From contig NZ_KN196470.1 in NCBI RefSeq assembly GCF_000761445.1, forward strand, positions 2,499,151-2,563,150: a stretch of DNA of 64,000 nucleotides, read 5' to 3'. The notes under the pieces are model-generated. The model was given only the letters and a program-made list of their open reading frames with translations. It had not been told where the DNA came from and searched no databases. The position numbers and the translations under genes were made by a program. The number at the start of each line of letters is the position of its first letter. The stretch's first letter is position 1. Origin of the DNA: Oleiagrimonas soli. Lineage in GTDB: Bacteria > Pseudomonadota > Gammaproteobacteria > Xanthomonadales > Rhodanobacteraceae. Shown piece after piece: positions 27,632 through 38,331 of the stretch.

Positions 27632-29367
27632 GGTTTCAGTTTCTCTTTCAGCGCCAGCAGATGCCGGTTGTCCGGGTCCAGTTTCAGTGCCGCGCGATAG
27701 ACCTTCTCGGCCTGTGCCCTGCGACCCAGATCGAGCAGCACCTGCGTCAGGTGCGCGCCGACCTCGGGATCGGGGCGTTTGCTCCAGGCCGTCTGCAGCG
27801 CCGTCTCGGCCTTGTCGAGATGCCCCAGCCGGTACTGCAGCCAACCCCAGGAATCGGTGATCGCCGGATCGTTCGGCAGCGCGGCGCGCGCGCGCTCGAT
27901 CAGCTTGGTCGCCTCGTCCAGGTGACGCCCGGCATCGGCCAGCGTGTAGCCCAGCGCGTTGACCGCATTGATGTCGTCCGGCGTCAGCTTCAGCACCGCG
28001 CGCAGATCGGCGATGGCCGCATCGGTGTCGCCCGCCTCGGCATACGCCAGACCGCGACCGTACAGCAGCTCCGCGTCCTCCTTGTCCGCAGCCAGCGCAC
28101 GCGTGTAGGCCTTGGCCGCCTCGGCGAAGGCGCTGTCGCGCATGTACAGCTCGGCGTCGACCTGATCCAGATGCTGGACCACGTCGCTCTTGTCGGCGTT
28201 GTCCTCGCGCATCTGACGGACCAGCGCGTGCGCCTGATCGGATTTGCCCAGCTGCTGCAGCAGCACCGCGCGACGCACGCCGGCATCGAAAGCATGCTCG
28301 TCGTCGGCCGGCACCTTGGCCAACCAGTCGACGGCCGCCTGCGGCTTGTCCAGCAGCGAAGCCAGCTGACCGAGCAGGTAGTAGCTCGACTGCCGCACCT
28401 CATCGGGCGCCTTGACCAGCTCGCCGTAGATGCGGCGCAGGGCCGGCAGGTCCTTGCCGCGCGCCGCGAACGCCGCTCGCGCGGCGAAACTGCGCGCATC
28501 CTGCGGCCCCTTGGCCAGCACGCTTTCGGCGCCCTTGGTATCGCCGTTCTTGGCCAGCAGACCGGCGTAGGCCAGGCGGATGTCGGCGTTCTTCGGCGAA
28601 GCCTTGACCGCCTTCGCGTACAGCGTGCGCGCCTTGGCATCCTCGCCACGCTGCGCATACATGTTGGCGGCCCACGCATAGGCCTGGCCGGTGTGGAACC
28701 GCGTCGCGGCCGCATCGGCGATCCGCTGCGCGTAGGCATAGCGGCCCAGTTTCTGCCCCAGCTCGCTCATCGCCAGCCAGGCCAGACCGTCATCCGGAAG
28801 CCGCTGCTCGGTCGCGACGTTTTCCAGCAGCCGGCCGGCCTGCGCGGCGTCGCGCGCACTAAGCAGCACCTTGCCGAAGTCTTGCCAGGACTGCTTGCCG
28901 CCGTGCGCGGTCATCGCCATCAGTTCCTTCTGCGCATCGGCCGTGCGGCCCTGGTCCAGCGCGATCTGCGCTCGCGCGCGCTGCAGGTCCGACGCATCGG
29001 CACCCAGCGCCTGCCAGCGCGCCAGCGAACGCTGCGCGGCGGCGCTGTCGTGCAGGGCCAGGGCCAGACCGACCGCGCGTCGGGCAACGTCGGGATCGCT
29101 GGATAGCGCACTGGCCTTGGCGTACTGGGCCTGCGCGGTCTTCAGGTCGCCCTTGCCGAGCGCGAACTCAGCCTGCATCAGCAGCGCCGCGACGTCATGG
29201 TCGGCGTCCGGCGTCGCCACCGTGAGTTTCTGCAGCGGCTGCGCGCCGCCGCCCGCTCCCTGCGCCTTGTGTGCGGGCATGGATGTACACCCGAACAGCA
29301 GCACCGGCGCCATCGCCGCTGCTACAAAATGCCGCCATTGCTTGAACTTGGCGTGACTGCTGCGCAC
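27628..29367 (-). CDS. TPR-repeat outer-membrane lipoprotein
   Basis: This 579-residue protein starts at GTG behind a strong GGAGGTGA site. The N-terminus has a signal with lipobox LFGC (Cys27). The rest is a solenoid of TPR-like helix pairs, the clearest being at about residues 400-560 (ELLYGRGLAYAEAGDTDAA, NALGYTLADAGRHLDEA, SWGWLQYRLGHLDKAE). It heads the lolB-ispE-tRNA-prs run. The same gene precedes lolB in Pseudomonas, suggesting a link to outer-membrane lipoprotein handling, but no function is established by the sequence. Confidence 0.88.
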   Translation of the reverse strand: MRSSHAKFKQWRHFVAAAMAPVLLFGCTSMPAHKAQGAGGGAQPLQKLTVATPDADHDVAALLMQAEFALGKGDLKTAQAQYAKASALSSDPDVARRAVGLALALHDSAAAQRSLARWQALGADASDLQRARAQIALDQGRTADAQKELMAMTAHGGKQSWQDFGKVLLSARDAAQAGRLLENVATEQRLPDDGLAWLAMSELGQKLGRYAYAQRIADAAATRFHTGQAYAWAANMYAQRGEDAKARTLYAKAVKASPKNADIRLAYAGLLAKNGDTKGAESVLAKGPQDARSFAARAAFAARGKDLPALRRIYGELVKAPDEVRQSSYYLLGQLASLLDKPQAAVDWLAKVPADDEHAFDAGVRRAVLLQQLGKSDQAHALVRQMREDNADKSDVVQHLDQVDAELYMRDSAFAEAAKAYTRALAADKEDAELLYGRGLAYAEAGDTDAAIADLRAVLKLTPDDINAVNALGYTLADAGRHLDEATKLIERARAALPNDPAITDSWGWLQYRLGHLDKAETALQTAWSKRPDPEVGAHLTQVLLDLGRRAQAEKVYRAALKLDPDNRHLLALKEKLKP

Positions 29368-29467
29368 AATTCACCTCCGTCTGGGGCCGGTAACGCCAGC
29401 GACCGGCCGTCGGGACAGCTTAGCCTATCGCTGCCCGTAACCAAGCTGCCGCCAGCCACGATTCGCC

Positions 29468-30754
29468 ATGCCGCTCGTCGCCTTCGGGCTCAACCATCTC
29501 ACCGCGCCCGTCAGCCTGCGCGAGCAGGTCGCCTTCGACGGCGACCGCGCGCGCCTGGCGATGAGCGACCTGCGCCAGCAGGCCGGTGTGGACGAGGCGA
29601 TGATCCTGTCGACCTGCAACCGCACCGAGCTGTACTGCAGCGTGCACCCCGGCGCCGAGCACGTACCGGCCGAATGGCTGCACCGGCATCATCACCTGAC
29701 CGCGGAAAAGCTCGACGAGTTCCTGTATCGCCATGACGAGGACGACGCGGTGCGGCACATCTTCCGCGTCGCCACCGGCCTGGACTCGATGGTGCTGGGC
29801 GAACCGCAGATTCTCGGCCAGGTCAAGGACGCCTACCAGATGGCGCGCGAGGTGCAGACCCTCGGCCCGCCGATGGAGCGCCTGCTGCAGCACACCTTCG
29901 CCGTCGCCAAGCGCGTGCGCAGCGACACCCGCATCGGCGCGCACACCGTGTCCGTGGCTTTCACCGCGGTGCGCCTGGCCGAACAGGTCTTCACCGATCT
30001 GCGCGACGCCTGCGTGCTGCTGGTCGGCGCCGGCGATACCGTCGAACTGGCCGCGCGGCATCTGGCCGGCAAACAGGTCAAGCGCCTGCTGGTCGCCAAC
30101 CGCACGCTGGAAACCGCACAGACGCTGGCGCACCAGCACGGCGGCTATGCCATCGCCCTGTCCGACCTGGGCAAGCATCTGGCCGAGGCCGACATCGTCA
30201 TCAGCTCGACCGCCGCGCGCCAGCCGGTCATCACCCGCAACATGGTCGAGGCCGCGATCGCCACCCGCCGCCGCCGACCGATGTTCATGGTCGACATCGC
30301 CGTGCCGCGCGACATCGAGCCGACCGTGTCCGAACTTCGCGACGTGTTCCTGTACGGCATCGACGACCTGCGCCAGGTCATCGACGAGCACCTGCGTTCG
30401 CGCGAAACCGCCGCCAACGAGGCCGGCGCGATCATCGACCTGCAGGTCGACCGCTACATGAACTGGCGCCGCGCGCTGACCCTGCGCAACCCGGTACTCG
30501 ACCTGCGCGCCAGCGCCGAGGCACACCGCGACGACGTGCTGGCCCGCGCGCAGGCCATGATCGAGCGCGGCAAGTCGCCGGAAGAGACGCTGGCGTTCCT
30601 TGCCAACACGTTGACCAACAAGCTGCTGCACGCGCCCAGCGCGCGCCTGCGCGAAGCCGCGCTGTCCGGCGACCTGGACCTGCTCAACGCCGCCGAACGC
30701 CTGTACGGTCTGGACGCCGACGCCGATCCGAATCCGGGCGCCGACGAAGCCTAG
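29468..30754 (+). CDS. hemA: Glutamyl-tRNA reductase
   Basis: HemA reduces glutamyl-tRNA to glutamate-1-semialdehyde, the first committed step of C5 tetrapyrrole synthesis. The 428-residue protein has the catalytic Cys50 in LSTCNRTELYCS, the NADPH-binding segment VLLVGAGDTVELAARHL (about residues 180-196; the family more often has GAGE), and the C-terminal dimerisation helices. It is divergent from the TPR gene across 100 bases and upstream of prfA, an order common in gammaproteobacteria. Confidence 0.97.
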   Translation: MPLVAFGLNHLTAPVSLREQVAFDGDRARLAMSDLRQQAGVDEAMILSTCNRTELYCSVHPGAEHVPAEWLHRHHHLTAEKLDEFLYRHDEDDAVRHIFRVATGLDSMVLGEPQILGQVKDAYQMAREVQTLGPPMERLLQHTFAVAKRVRSDTRIGAHTVSVAFTAVRLAEQVFTDLRDACVLLVGAGDTVELAARHLAGKQVKRLLVANRTLETAQTLAHQHGGYAIALSDLGKHLAEADIVISSTAARQPVITRNMVEAAIATRRRRPMFMVDIAVPRDIEPTVSELRDVFLYGIDDLRQVIDEHLRSRETAANEAGAIIDLQVDRYMNWRRALTLRNPVLDLRASAEAHRDDVLARAQAMIERGKSPEETLAFLANTLTNKLLHAPSARLREAALSGDLDLLNAAERLYGLDADADPNPGADEA

Positions 30755-30826
30755 CGGCCGCGCGTTCCGCCCGCGTCGCGGGCACGCTATCCTGATCGGC
30801 CGCACCGCCTTCGCCCATCGGTCCCC

Positions 30827-31909
<1,083 letters not shown>

Positions 31910-31963
31910 TTCCTTCCGCCGCGCCGCCTGCTACGCTGCGATCATCGCGACGGAGGCGGGCCG

Positions 31964-32731
31964 ATGAAACGCAAGGACTACGAAGACGCGCTGGAAGGCC
32001 TGCAAGCCGAACTGGTCGGCGTCAGCCGCTGGCTGCGCGCCAGCGGAAAGCGTCTGCTGGTGATCCTCGAAGGCCGCGACGCGGCCGGCAAGGGCGGCAC
32101 CATCCGCGCCATCACCGAGCATCTGGACACCCGCAGCTACCGCGTGGTCGCCCTGCCCAAGCCGAGCGACCGCGAAAGTACGCAGTGGTATTTCCAGCGC
32201 TACGTCACCCACCTGCCCGCGGCCGGCGAATTCGTGCTGTTCGACCGCAGCTGGTACAACCGCGCCGGCGTCGAACCGCTGATGGGCTTCTGCTCGCAGG
32301 CGCAGTACGCGCAATTTCTGGACGACTGCCCGATCTTCGAGCGCATGCTGGCCGACGACGGCATCCTGCTGCTGAAGTACTGGCTGGCCGTCGACCAGGC
32401 CGAACAGGAAACGCGCTTCGCCGAGCGCGCCGAAGATCCGCTGAAACGCTGGAAACTGTCGCCCATCGACGTCGCCGCGCGCGAAAAATACGCCGAGATC
32501 GGCCGCCTGCGCGACGTCATGCTGGAACGCACCCACGCGGCGCACGCGCCCTGGTTCGTGGTCGACTACAACGACCAGCGCCGCGGCCAACTGACGCTGA
32601 TTCGCCACCTGCTCGACCGGCTGCCGGACACGTCGGTGCCGAGTCCGATCACGGAACTGCCCGCGCTGCGCGAAGCGCCGGAGCGCGAGCGGCTGGCCGA
32701 TCCGTCGTTCTGGATCGGCGACCGCGACTGA
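31964..32731 (+). CDS. ppk2: Polyphosphate kinase 2 family protein
   Basis: PPK2 enzymes move phosphate between polyphosphate and nucleotides. The 255 residues form one P-loop domain: Walker A EGRDAAGKGG (about residues 36-45), Walker B FDRSWYNRAGVEPLMGF, and the lid motif KRWKLSPID. This architecture matches the single-domain group that mostly acts on nucleoside diphosphates. It sits 54 bases after prfA and ahead of a convergent acylphosphatase gene. The preferred nucleotide is not predictable here. Confidence 0.92.
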   Translation: MKRKDYEDALEGLQAELVGVSRWLRASGKRLLVILEGRDAAGKGGTIRAITEHLDTRSYRVVALPKPSDRESTQWYFQRYVTHLPAAGEFVLFDRSWYNRAGVEPLMGFCSQAQYAQFLDDCPIFERMLADDGILLLKYWLAVDQAEQETRFAERAEDPLKRWKLSPIDVAAREKYAEIGRLRDVMLERTHAAHAPWFVVDYNDQRRGQLTLIRHLLDRLPDTSVPSPITELPALREAPERERLADPSFWIGDRD

Positions 32732-32738
32732 CTTCGCT

Positions 32739-33005
32739 TCAGCCGGTGCGAAAACCGGGCGCCACCGCCGCCGAGTACGGCATGCGTTCGACAGCGTCCA
32801 CCTTGGCCGCGGGCGGCCCCTGTCGAAGCCAGCGCTCCAGTGCGTCGAGCGCATCGGCCGTACCGGATGCGACGACCTCGACGCGGCCGTCGGCCAGATT
32901 GATCGCCGAACCGTCCAGTGCCAGACGCAGCGCCTGCTCGCGGGTCGAGGCGCGGTAGAACACGCCCTGCACCCGTCCCGACACCAGAAAGCGCGCCGCG
33001 CTCAT
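32739..33005 (-). CDS. acyP: Acylphosphatase
   Basis: It hydrolyses acyl phosphates such as carbamoyl or acetyl phosphate. The 88 residues start MSAARFLVSGRVQGVFYRAS. The phosphate-binding loop with its Arg is in GRVQGVFYRAST, and the catalytic Asn is in INLADGRVEVV. A longer in-frame start upstream would reach back into the TlpA-like gene and is not supported. It starts eight bases after that gene's stop. Confidence 0.93.
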   Translation of the reverse strand: MSAARFLVSGRVQGVFYRASTREQALRLALDGSAINLADGRVEVVASGTADALDALERWLRQGPPAAKVDAVERMPYSAAVAPGFRTG

Positions 33006-33012
33006 GACGAGC

Positions 33013-33495
33013 TCACTTCGCCGCGCCGACGACCTTTTCCAGGTCGGCGGGCGTGATCGGACCGACGAAGCGCTTGGCCACCGTGCCATCCGGCGCGATG
33101 ACGTAGGTGGTCGGCAAGCCCAGCGGCGCGGCGAAGGCGGCCGGCGGGTTCGCGGGATCGACCTTGGCGATCGGATAGCTGACCGGATGCTTGGCCAGAA
33201 ACGCCTTCAGTTCGGCCGGATCGGCATCCTGGTAGGCCAGACCGATGGCGACGACATCGGCATGACTGTCGACGAACTTCGACAGCGCCGGCATCTCGTG
33301 AATGCACGGACGGCACCAGGTCGCCCAGTAGTTCACGACGACCCACTTGCCGCGCTGCGCGGCCAGATCGAAGGATGTGCCGGCCAGCGTGGCGACCTTC
33401 AGCTCCGGCGTCTTCTTGGCGCCGTCAGCGTACGCGCCGGCCGTCAGACCGGCCAGCAACAGGCCGAGAAGCATCAACAGGGACAGACGTTTCAT
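33013..33495 (-). CDS. Secreted TlpA/ResA-like thioredoxin
   Basis: A 160-residue periplasmic disulfide oxidoreductase: signal peptide MKRLSLLMLLGLLLAGLTAGAYADG (cut here into MKRLSLLMLL and the AYA-D cleavage region), then a thioredoxin fold with WATWCRPCIHEMP (CxxC active site) and the cis-Pro segment GLPTTYVIAPDG. TlpA-type proteins keep cytochrome or other cysteines reduced. Its start overlaps the stop of the YihY-like gene by ATGA, so the two are translationally coupled. Confidence 0.92.
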   Translation of the reverse strand: MKRLSLLMLLGLLLAGLTAGAYADGAKKTPELKVATLAGTSFDLAAQRGKWVVVNYWATWCRPCIHEMPALSKFVDSHADVVAIGLAYQDADPAELKAFLAKHPVSYPIAKVDPANPPAAFAAPLGLPTTYVIAPDGTVAKRFVGPITPADLEKVVGAAK

Positions 33496-34775
33496 GGAGA
33501 TTCCGCTCTTGCGTCCGCGCCGGAGCGACCGGCGTCGGCAGGGGGGAACACGAACAGCTCGGAAAGATGCACGCCGAGCTTGTCGCGCAGGGATTGGGTC
33601 AACGCGCTCAGGTGCTGGCGCAGCGGTTCGGGCAGACCCTGACAGAAGCGCTGCAGCAACGGCTCGTCGAGGGGCAGACGATAGCGCCCGGCCTCGTAGA
33701 TTTCCATCAGGGTCGACGTGTCGAGGCTGCGCGTCATGACCCACTCGTCGTCCTCGGTGCGGCGGATCAGTCCCGCCTCGTGCAGGTCGCCGAGGTAGCG
33801 CTGCAGCAGGTCGTCGGACACGAAGCGCTCGCACACCTTCAGGCCGCTCTCGCCCAGCGCATGCCCATGCCGCTGTGCCACCACGAAGTGCTTGAGCAGG
33901 TGCATCAGACCGAGGAATTCCGCGCCTTCCGGCAGCCGTTCCTCGTGCGGACGGTAGTCGAAGGCCGCGATCGAGGCCGTGATCGACGCCCCCAGCAACA
34001 CGATCACCCACGACAGGTAGATCCACACCAGGAAGATCGGCACCACCGCCAGCGCGCCGTAGATTTCGCGGTATGAAGGCACCCCGCGCACGTACGCGGC
34101 GAACGCCCACTTGGCGATCTCGAACAGCACCGCGGCCAACACCGCGCCGGCCAACGCGTAGCGGCGCTTGATCTTGCGGTTGGGAATCAACCAGTACATG
34201 CCGAACAGACCGGCGACGCTGACCAGGAACGGCAGCACGCCGAGCAGATGGCGCTTCAACTCCATGCCATCGCTGACGCGGCCGAGCAGCGGCACCGCGG
34301 CCAGATACGACGTCAGCGTCAGCCCCGCCACCACCAGCACCGGCCCCAGCGTCAGCGCTGCCCAGTACATCATGAAGCGCGACACCGTCGAGCGCTTGGT
34401 CTGCACCCGCCAGATGCGGTTGAAGCGCTCCTCGATGCTGGACATCATCATCAGCGCCGACAACAGCAGCACGAAGATGCCGATGCCGGTCAACTTGCTG
34501 GCGTTGCCGGCGAATTCGAGCACGTACTTCTGCACCGCGTCGCCCGCCGCCGGGACAAAGTTGCGGAAGAGGAAATTGGCCAGCACCTCGGTCCAGCCGT
34601 GGAACGTCGGCAGTGCGGTGAGGATGCTGATCACGGCCACCGTCAACGGCACCAGCGCGAACAGCGTGGTGTACGACAGCGCGCCCGCGGTCTCGAAGCA
34701 CTTGTCGTCCCAGAACCGCTGCCAGACGAAGCGGGCGAAGGCGATACCGCGGTCGCGATCGAAACGCCGGAACAT
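33492..34775 (-). CDS. YihY/BrkB-family inner-membrane protein with C-terminal extension
   Basis: This 427-residue protein has six hydrophobic segments in residues 30-280 and the family signature KCFETAGALSYTTLFALVPL near the N-terminus. A hydrophilic C-terminal region (about 290-427) contains a stretch that looks like a winged helix (LLQRYLGDLHEAGLIRRT). The start MFRRFDRDRG is chosen for its GGGGAG site; an ATG eight codons upstream is the alternative. Family function is unsettled despite the historic RNase BN label. Confidence 0.88.
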   Translation of the reverse strand: MFRRFDRDRGIAFARFVWQRFWDDKCFETAGALSYTTLFALVPLTVAVISILTALPTFHGWTEVLANFLFRNFVPAAGDAVQKYVLEFAGNASKLTGIGIFVLLLSALMMMSSIEERFNRIWRVQTKRSTVSRFMMYWAALTLGPVLVVAGLTLTSYLAAVPLLGRVSDGMELKRHLLGVLPFLVSVAGLFGMYWLIPNRKIKRRYALAGAVLAAVLFEIAKWAFAAYVRGVPSYREIYGALAVVPIFLVWIYLSWVIVLLGASITASIAAFDYRPHEERLPEGAEFLGLMHLLKHFVVAQRHGHALGESGLKVCERFVSDDLLQRYLGDLHEAGLIRRTEDDEWVMTRSLDTSTLMEIYEAGRYRLPLDEPLLQRFCQGLPEPLRQHLSALTQSLRDKLGVHLSELFVFPPADAGRSGADARAESP

Positions 34776-34824
34776 GCGGACTCCCCGGTGGAATATCATG
34801 GGCAGACTAGCGCATCGGGGATGA

Positions 34825-35861
<1,037 letters not shown>

Positions 35862-35888
35862 CGCCAGCGGCTGCGCCCTCGCGGCGTC

Positions 35889-35894
35889 TATAAT
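35889..35894 (+). promoter_or_regulatory. Perfect -10 element before the AidB-like gene
   Basis: TATAAT lies 30 bases upstream of the ATG at 35924, in the 62-base gap after the DUF2069 gene. No recognisable -35 is found 16-18 bases further upstream. Confidence 0.4.
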
Positions 35895-35923
35895 CGCAGT
35901 CTCCATCGCTTGCGCCGACCGTC

Positions 35924-37570
35924 ATGGAATTCCTGCAGGACGCCCCACGACTGCCGCATCCGTTCCACCAGGATCGCCTGCTGCAGGCCCTGATCGAACG
36001 ACGCGTGCCCGCCGAGCGCCGTGCCGCGCTCGTGGCCGATCTGACCGCGCTGGGCGATTACGCCTGCATGGCCTACGCGCGACGGCTCGACAGCACGCCC
36101 GGCGAACCGGTGCTGACACAGTGGGGGCCGTGGGGCGAACGCATCGACCGCATCGAACTGACGCCGGCGTGGCGCGAGGGTCCCGTGCAGACCACGCGCC
36201 ATGCCGTGCTGGCCGCCGGGCACGACCCCGAAGCCGGCCCGCACGGACGGCTGGAACAGTTCATGCGCGTGTACCTCTACCACCTGGCCAGCGAGTTCTA
36301 CACCTGCCCGCTGGCCATGACCGACGGCGCCGCCACGGCAATCAAGGCGTCCGGCAACGAACGCCTCGCCGCGCGCGCCCTGCCGCATTTCCTCAGCCGC
36401 GACGCCGATGCGTTCTGGCTGTCCGGACAGTGGATGACCGAGACCGCCGGCGGCTCCGACGTGGGCCGCACCGGCACCGTCGCGCGACGCGACGACGACG
36501 GTCAGTGGCGCCTGTACGGACGCAAGTGGTTCACCTCGGCCGTGGTCGGCGAAGCCGCGCTGGCGCTGGCCCGACCCGAAGGCGCCGACCAGGGCACCGA
36601 CGCGCTGGCGCTGTTCTACGTCGAGACCAAGCACGCCGACGGCCGCTGGCGCGAGCTGCGCATCGACCGCCTGAAGGACAAGCTCGGCACGCGCGAACTG
36701 CCCACCGCCGAAATCCATCTCGAAGGCCTACCCGCCGAACCGGTGGGCGCGCTCGACCACGGCGTGCGCCTGATCGCGCCGATGCTCAACGTGACGCGGA
36801 CCTGGAACGCGGTCTGCGCCACCGCCACGATGGCGCGCTGCCTGGCGTTGGCGAACGACTACGCACGACGTCGCCAGGCCTTCGGCCGCCCGCTGATCGA
36901 ACAGCCGCTGCACGCCCGCACGCTGGCCGACATGCAGGCCGAGTTCGAGGCCGCCTTCGCGCTGACCTTCCATGTGGCCGAACTGCTCGGCCAGGTCGAG
37001 GCCAGCGCGGCTTCGCCGGGCCAGGCGAAGCTGCTGCGCCTGCTGACGCCGCTGGCGAAACTGTGGACCGGCAAACTGTCGGTGGCCATCGCCTCGGAGA
37101 CGCTGGAATGCTTCGGCGGCGCCGGCTATATCGAGGACACCGGCCTGCCGCAGTTGCTGCGCGACGCGCAGGTCTATGCGATCTGGGAAGGCACTACCAA
37201 CGTGCTCTCGCTGGACACGCTGCGCGCGCTTGCATCCACCGGACTGGAGCCGCTGACGCAGGCCATCGAGGACTGGCTGGGCCATGACGACGCCCAGACC
37301 GAGGCCCGAAACACGGTGCGCGACGCGCTTGCTCGCGCCATGGACTTCATCGCCCGGCATGACGGCGACCCGACAAGACTGCAGGCCGGCGCACGCGGAC
37401 TGGCGATCACGCTTGCCCGTGCGGCGGCGGCGGCGCTGCTCGCGGCCAGCGCGCGCGACGCGCGGACACGCGACGACGCGCGTCCGGCCGCCGCGCTGCG
37501 CGGCTTCCTCGCTCACGGCATCGACCGGCTGGTCGACGACGATCTCGATCCCCACGCGCTGCTCGACTGA
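35924..37570 (+). CDS. AidB-like acyl-CoA dehydrogenase family flavoprotein
   Basis: The 548-residue protein carries the acyl-CoA dehydrogenase fold with AidB-type features: an extended N-terminus, WMTETAGGSDVGRT (about residues 170-183), RRRQAFGRPLIEQPL, GGAGYIEDTGLPQLLRDAQ and IWEGTTNVLSLD. E. coli AidB is induced by alkylation, binds DNA and has weak isovaleryl-CoA dehydrogenase activity. The present protein may act in acyl-CoA metabolism or in alkylation defence; the sequence does not decide. Confidence 0.88.
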   Translation: MEFLQDAPRLPHPFHQDRLLQALIERRVPAERRAALVADLTALGDYACMAYARRLDSTPGEPVLTQWGPWGERIDRIELTPAWREGPVQTTRHAVLAAGHDPEAGPHGRLEQFMRVYLYHLASEFYTCPLAMTDGAATAIKASGNERLAARALPHFLSRDADAFWLSGQWMTETAGGSDVGRTGTVARRDDDGQWRLYGRKWFTSAVVGEAALALARPEGADQGTDALALFYVETKHADGRWRELRIDRLKDKLGTRELPTAEIHLEGLPAEPVGALDHGVRLIAPMLNVTRTWNAVCATATMARCLALANDYARRRQAFGRPLIEQPLHARTLADMQAEFEAAFALTFHVAELLGQVEASAASPGQAKLLRLLTPLAKLWTGKLSVAIASETLECFGGAGYIEDTGLPQLLRDAQVYAIWEGTTNVLSLDTLRALASTGLEPLTQAIEDWLGHDDAQTEARNTVRDALARAMDFIARHDGDPTRLQAGARGLAITLARAAAAALLAASARDARTRDDARPAAALRGFLAHGIDRLVDDDLDPHALLD

Positions 37571-37646
37571 GACTGCGCAAACGCGGACTTCACGACCCGC
37601 GCCCAGACATTCGCCATCACGACACGCCCGACTTCAGGACTTCCCC

Positions 37647-38141
37647 ATGCAGCATCTGACCATCGTCACCACCGGCGGCACCATCGACAAGATCTACTTC
37701 GACGCCAAGTCCGACTACCAGATCGGCGCGCCGCAGATCGGCGACATCCTCGGCCAGCTCGGCGTCGGCTTCCGCTTCGACGTGGTGTCGATCCTGCGCA
37801 AGGACAGCCTGGACATGAGCGACGACGACCGCCAGCTGATCCGCCGCACCATCGAAGCGCAGCCGCACCGGCATGTGCTGGTGACCCACGGCACCGATTC
37901 CATGGTCGATACCGCACGCATGCTGCAGGGCATCGAGGGCAAGACCATCGTCCTCACCGGCGCGTTGAACCCGGCCCGTTTCCAGGGCTCGGACGCGGTC
38001 TTCAACATCGGCTGCGCGGTCGGCGCGGTGCAGACGCTGGGCGACGGCGTATGGATCGCCATGAACGGCCGCGTGTGGGACCCGATGCGCGTGCGCAAGA
38101 ACCGCGACGCCAACCGCTTCGAGGAAATCCCGAGCGCCTGA
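37647..38141 (+). CDS. Half-length asparaginase-domain protein
   Basis: The 164 residues match only the N-terminal domain of type I/II asparaginases. The first catalytic motif TTGGTIDK is at residues 7-14 and the second, VTHGTDSMVDTA, is near residue 80. The C-terminal domain that completes the active site of ordinary asparaginases is absent, and the reading frame ends cleanly without a frameshifted remainder downstream. Stand-alone proteins of this type exist in proteobacteria; activity is unproven. It follows the AidB-like gene after 76 bases. Confidence 0.85.
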   Translation: MQHLTIVTTGGTIDKIYFDAKSDYQIGAPQIGDILGQLGVGFRFDVVSILRKDSLDMSDDDRQLIRRTIEAQPHRHVLVTHGTDSMVDTARMLQGIEGKTIVLTGALNPARFQGSDAVFNIGCAVGAVQTLGDGVWIAMNGRVWDPMRVRKNRDANRFEEIPSA

Positions 38142-38166
38142 AGCGCCAGTTCCTCGCGCCACAGGC

Positions 38167-38194
38167 AAAAAAATGCCCGGCTGCAAGGCCGGGC
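38167..38194 (-). terminator. Intrinsic terminator downstream of the S53 peptidase
   Basis: On the minus strand GCCCGGC pairs with GCCGGGC around CTTGCA, followed by A and seven T residues. It lies about 140 bases beyond the peptidase stop. Confidence 0.75.
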
Positions 38195-38294
38195 AACAAG
38201 CGTCCTCCATGACGCGAACATCCGTGTAGCAGGTCTGGGGGGAGACCCGGCGTCCTTGCCGATGCCCACGCTTCCGCGCAGGCACTGCGGATGA

Positions 38295-38322
38295 CCGGGC
38301 CGGCGGCGATGTGCCGGCCCGG
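38295..38322 (-). repeat. Perfect ten-base-pair hairpin just after the S53 gene
   Basis: CCGGGCCGGC (38295-38304) and GCCGGCCCGG (38313-38322) form a perfect stem with an eight-base loop, ten bases beyond the stop codon. No T-run follows, so it more likely protects the mRNA 3' end than ends transcription. Confidence 0.55.
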
Positions 38323-38331
38323 GTGTAGCGC

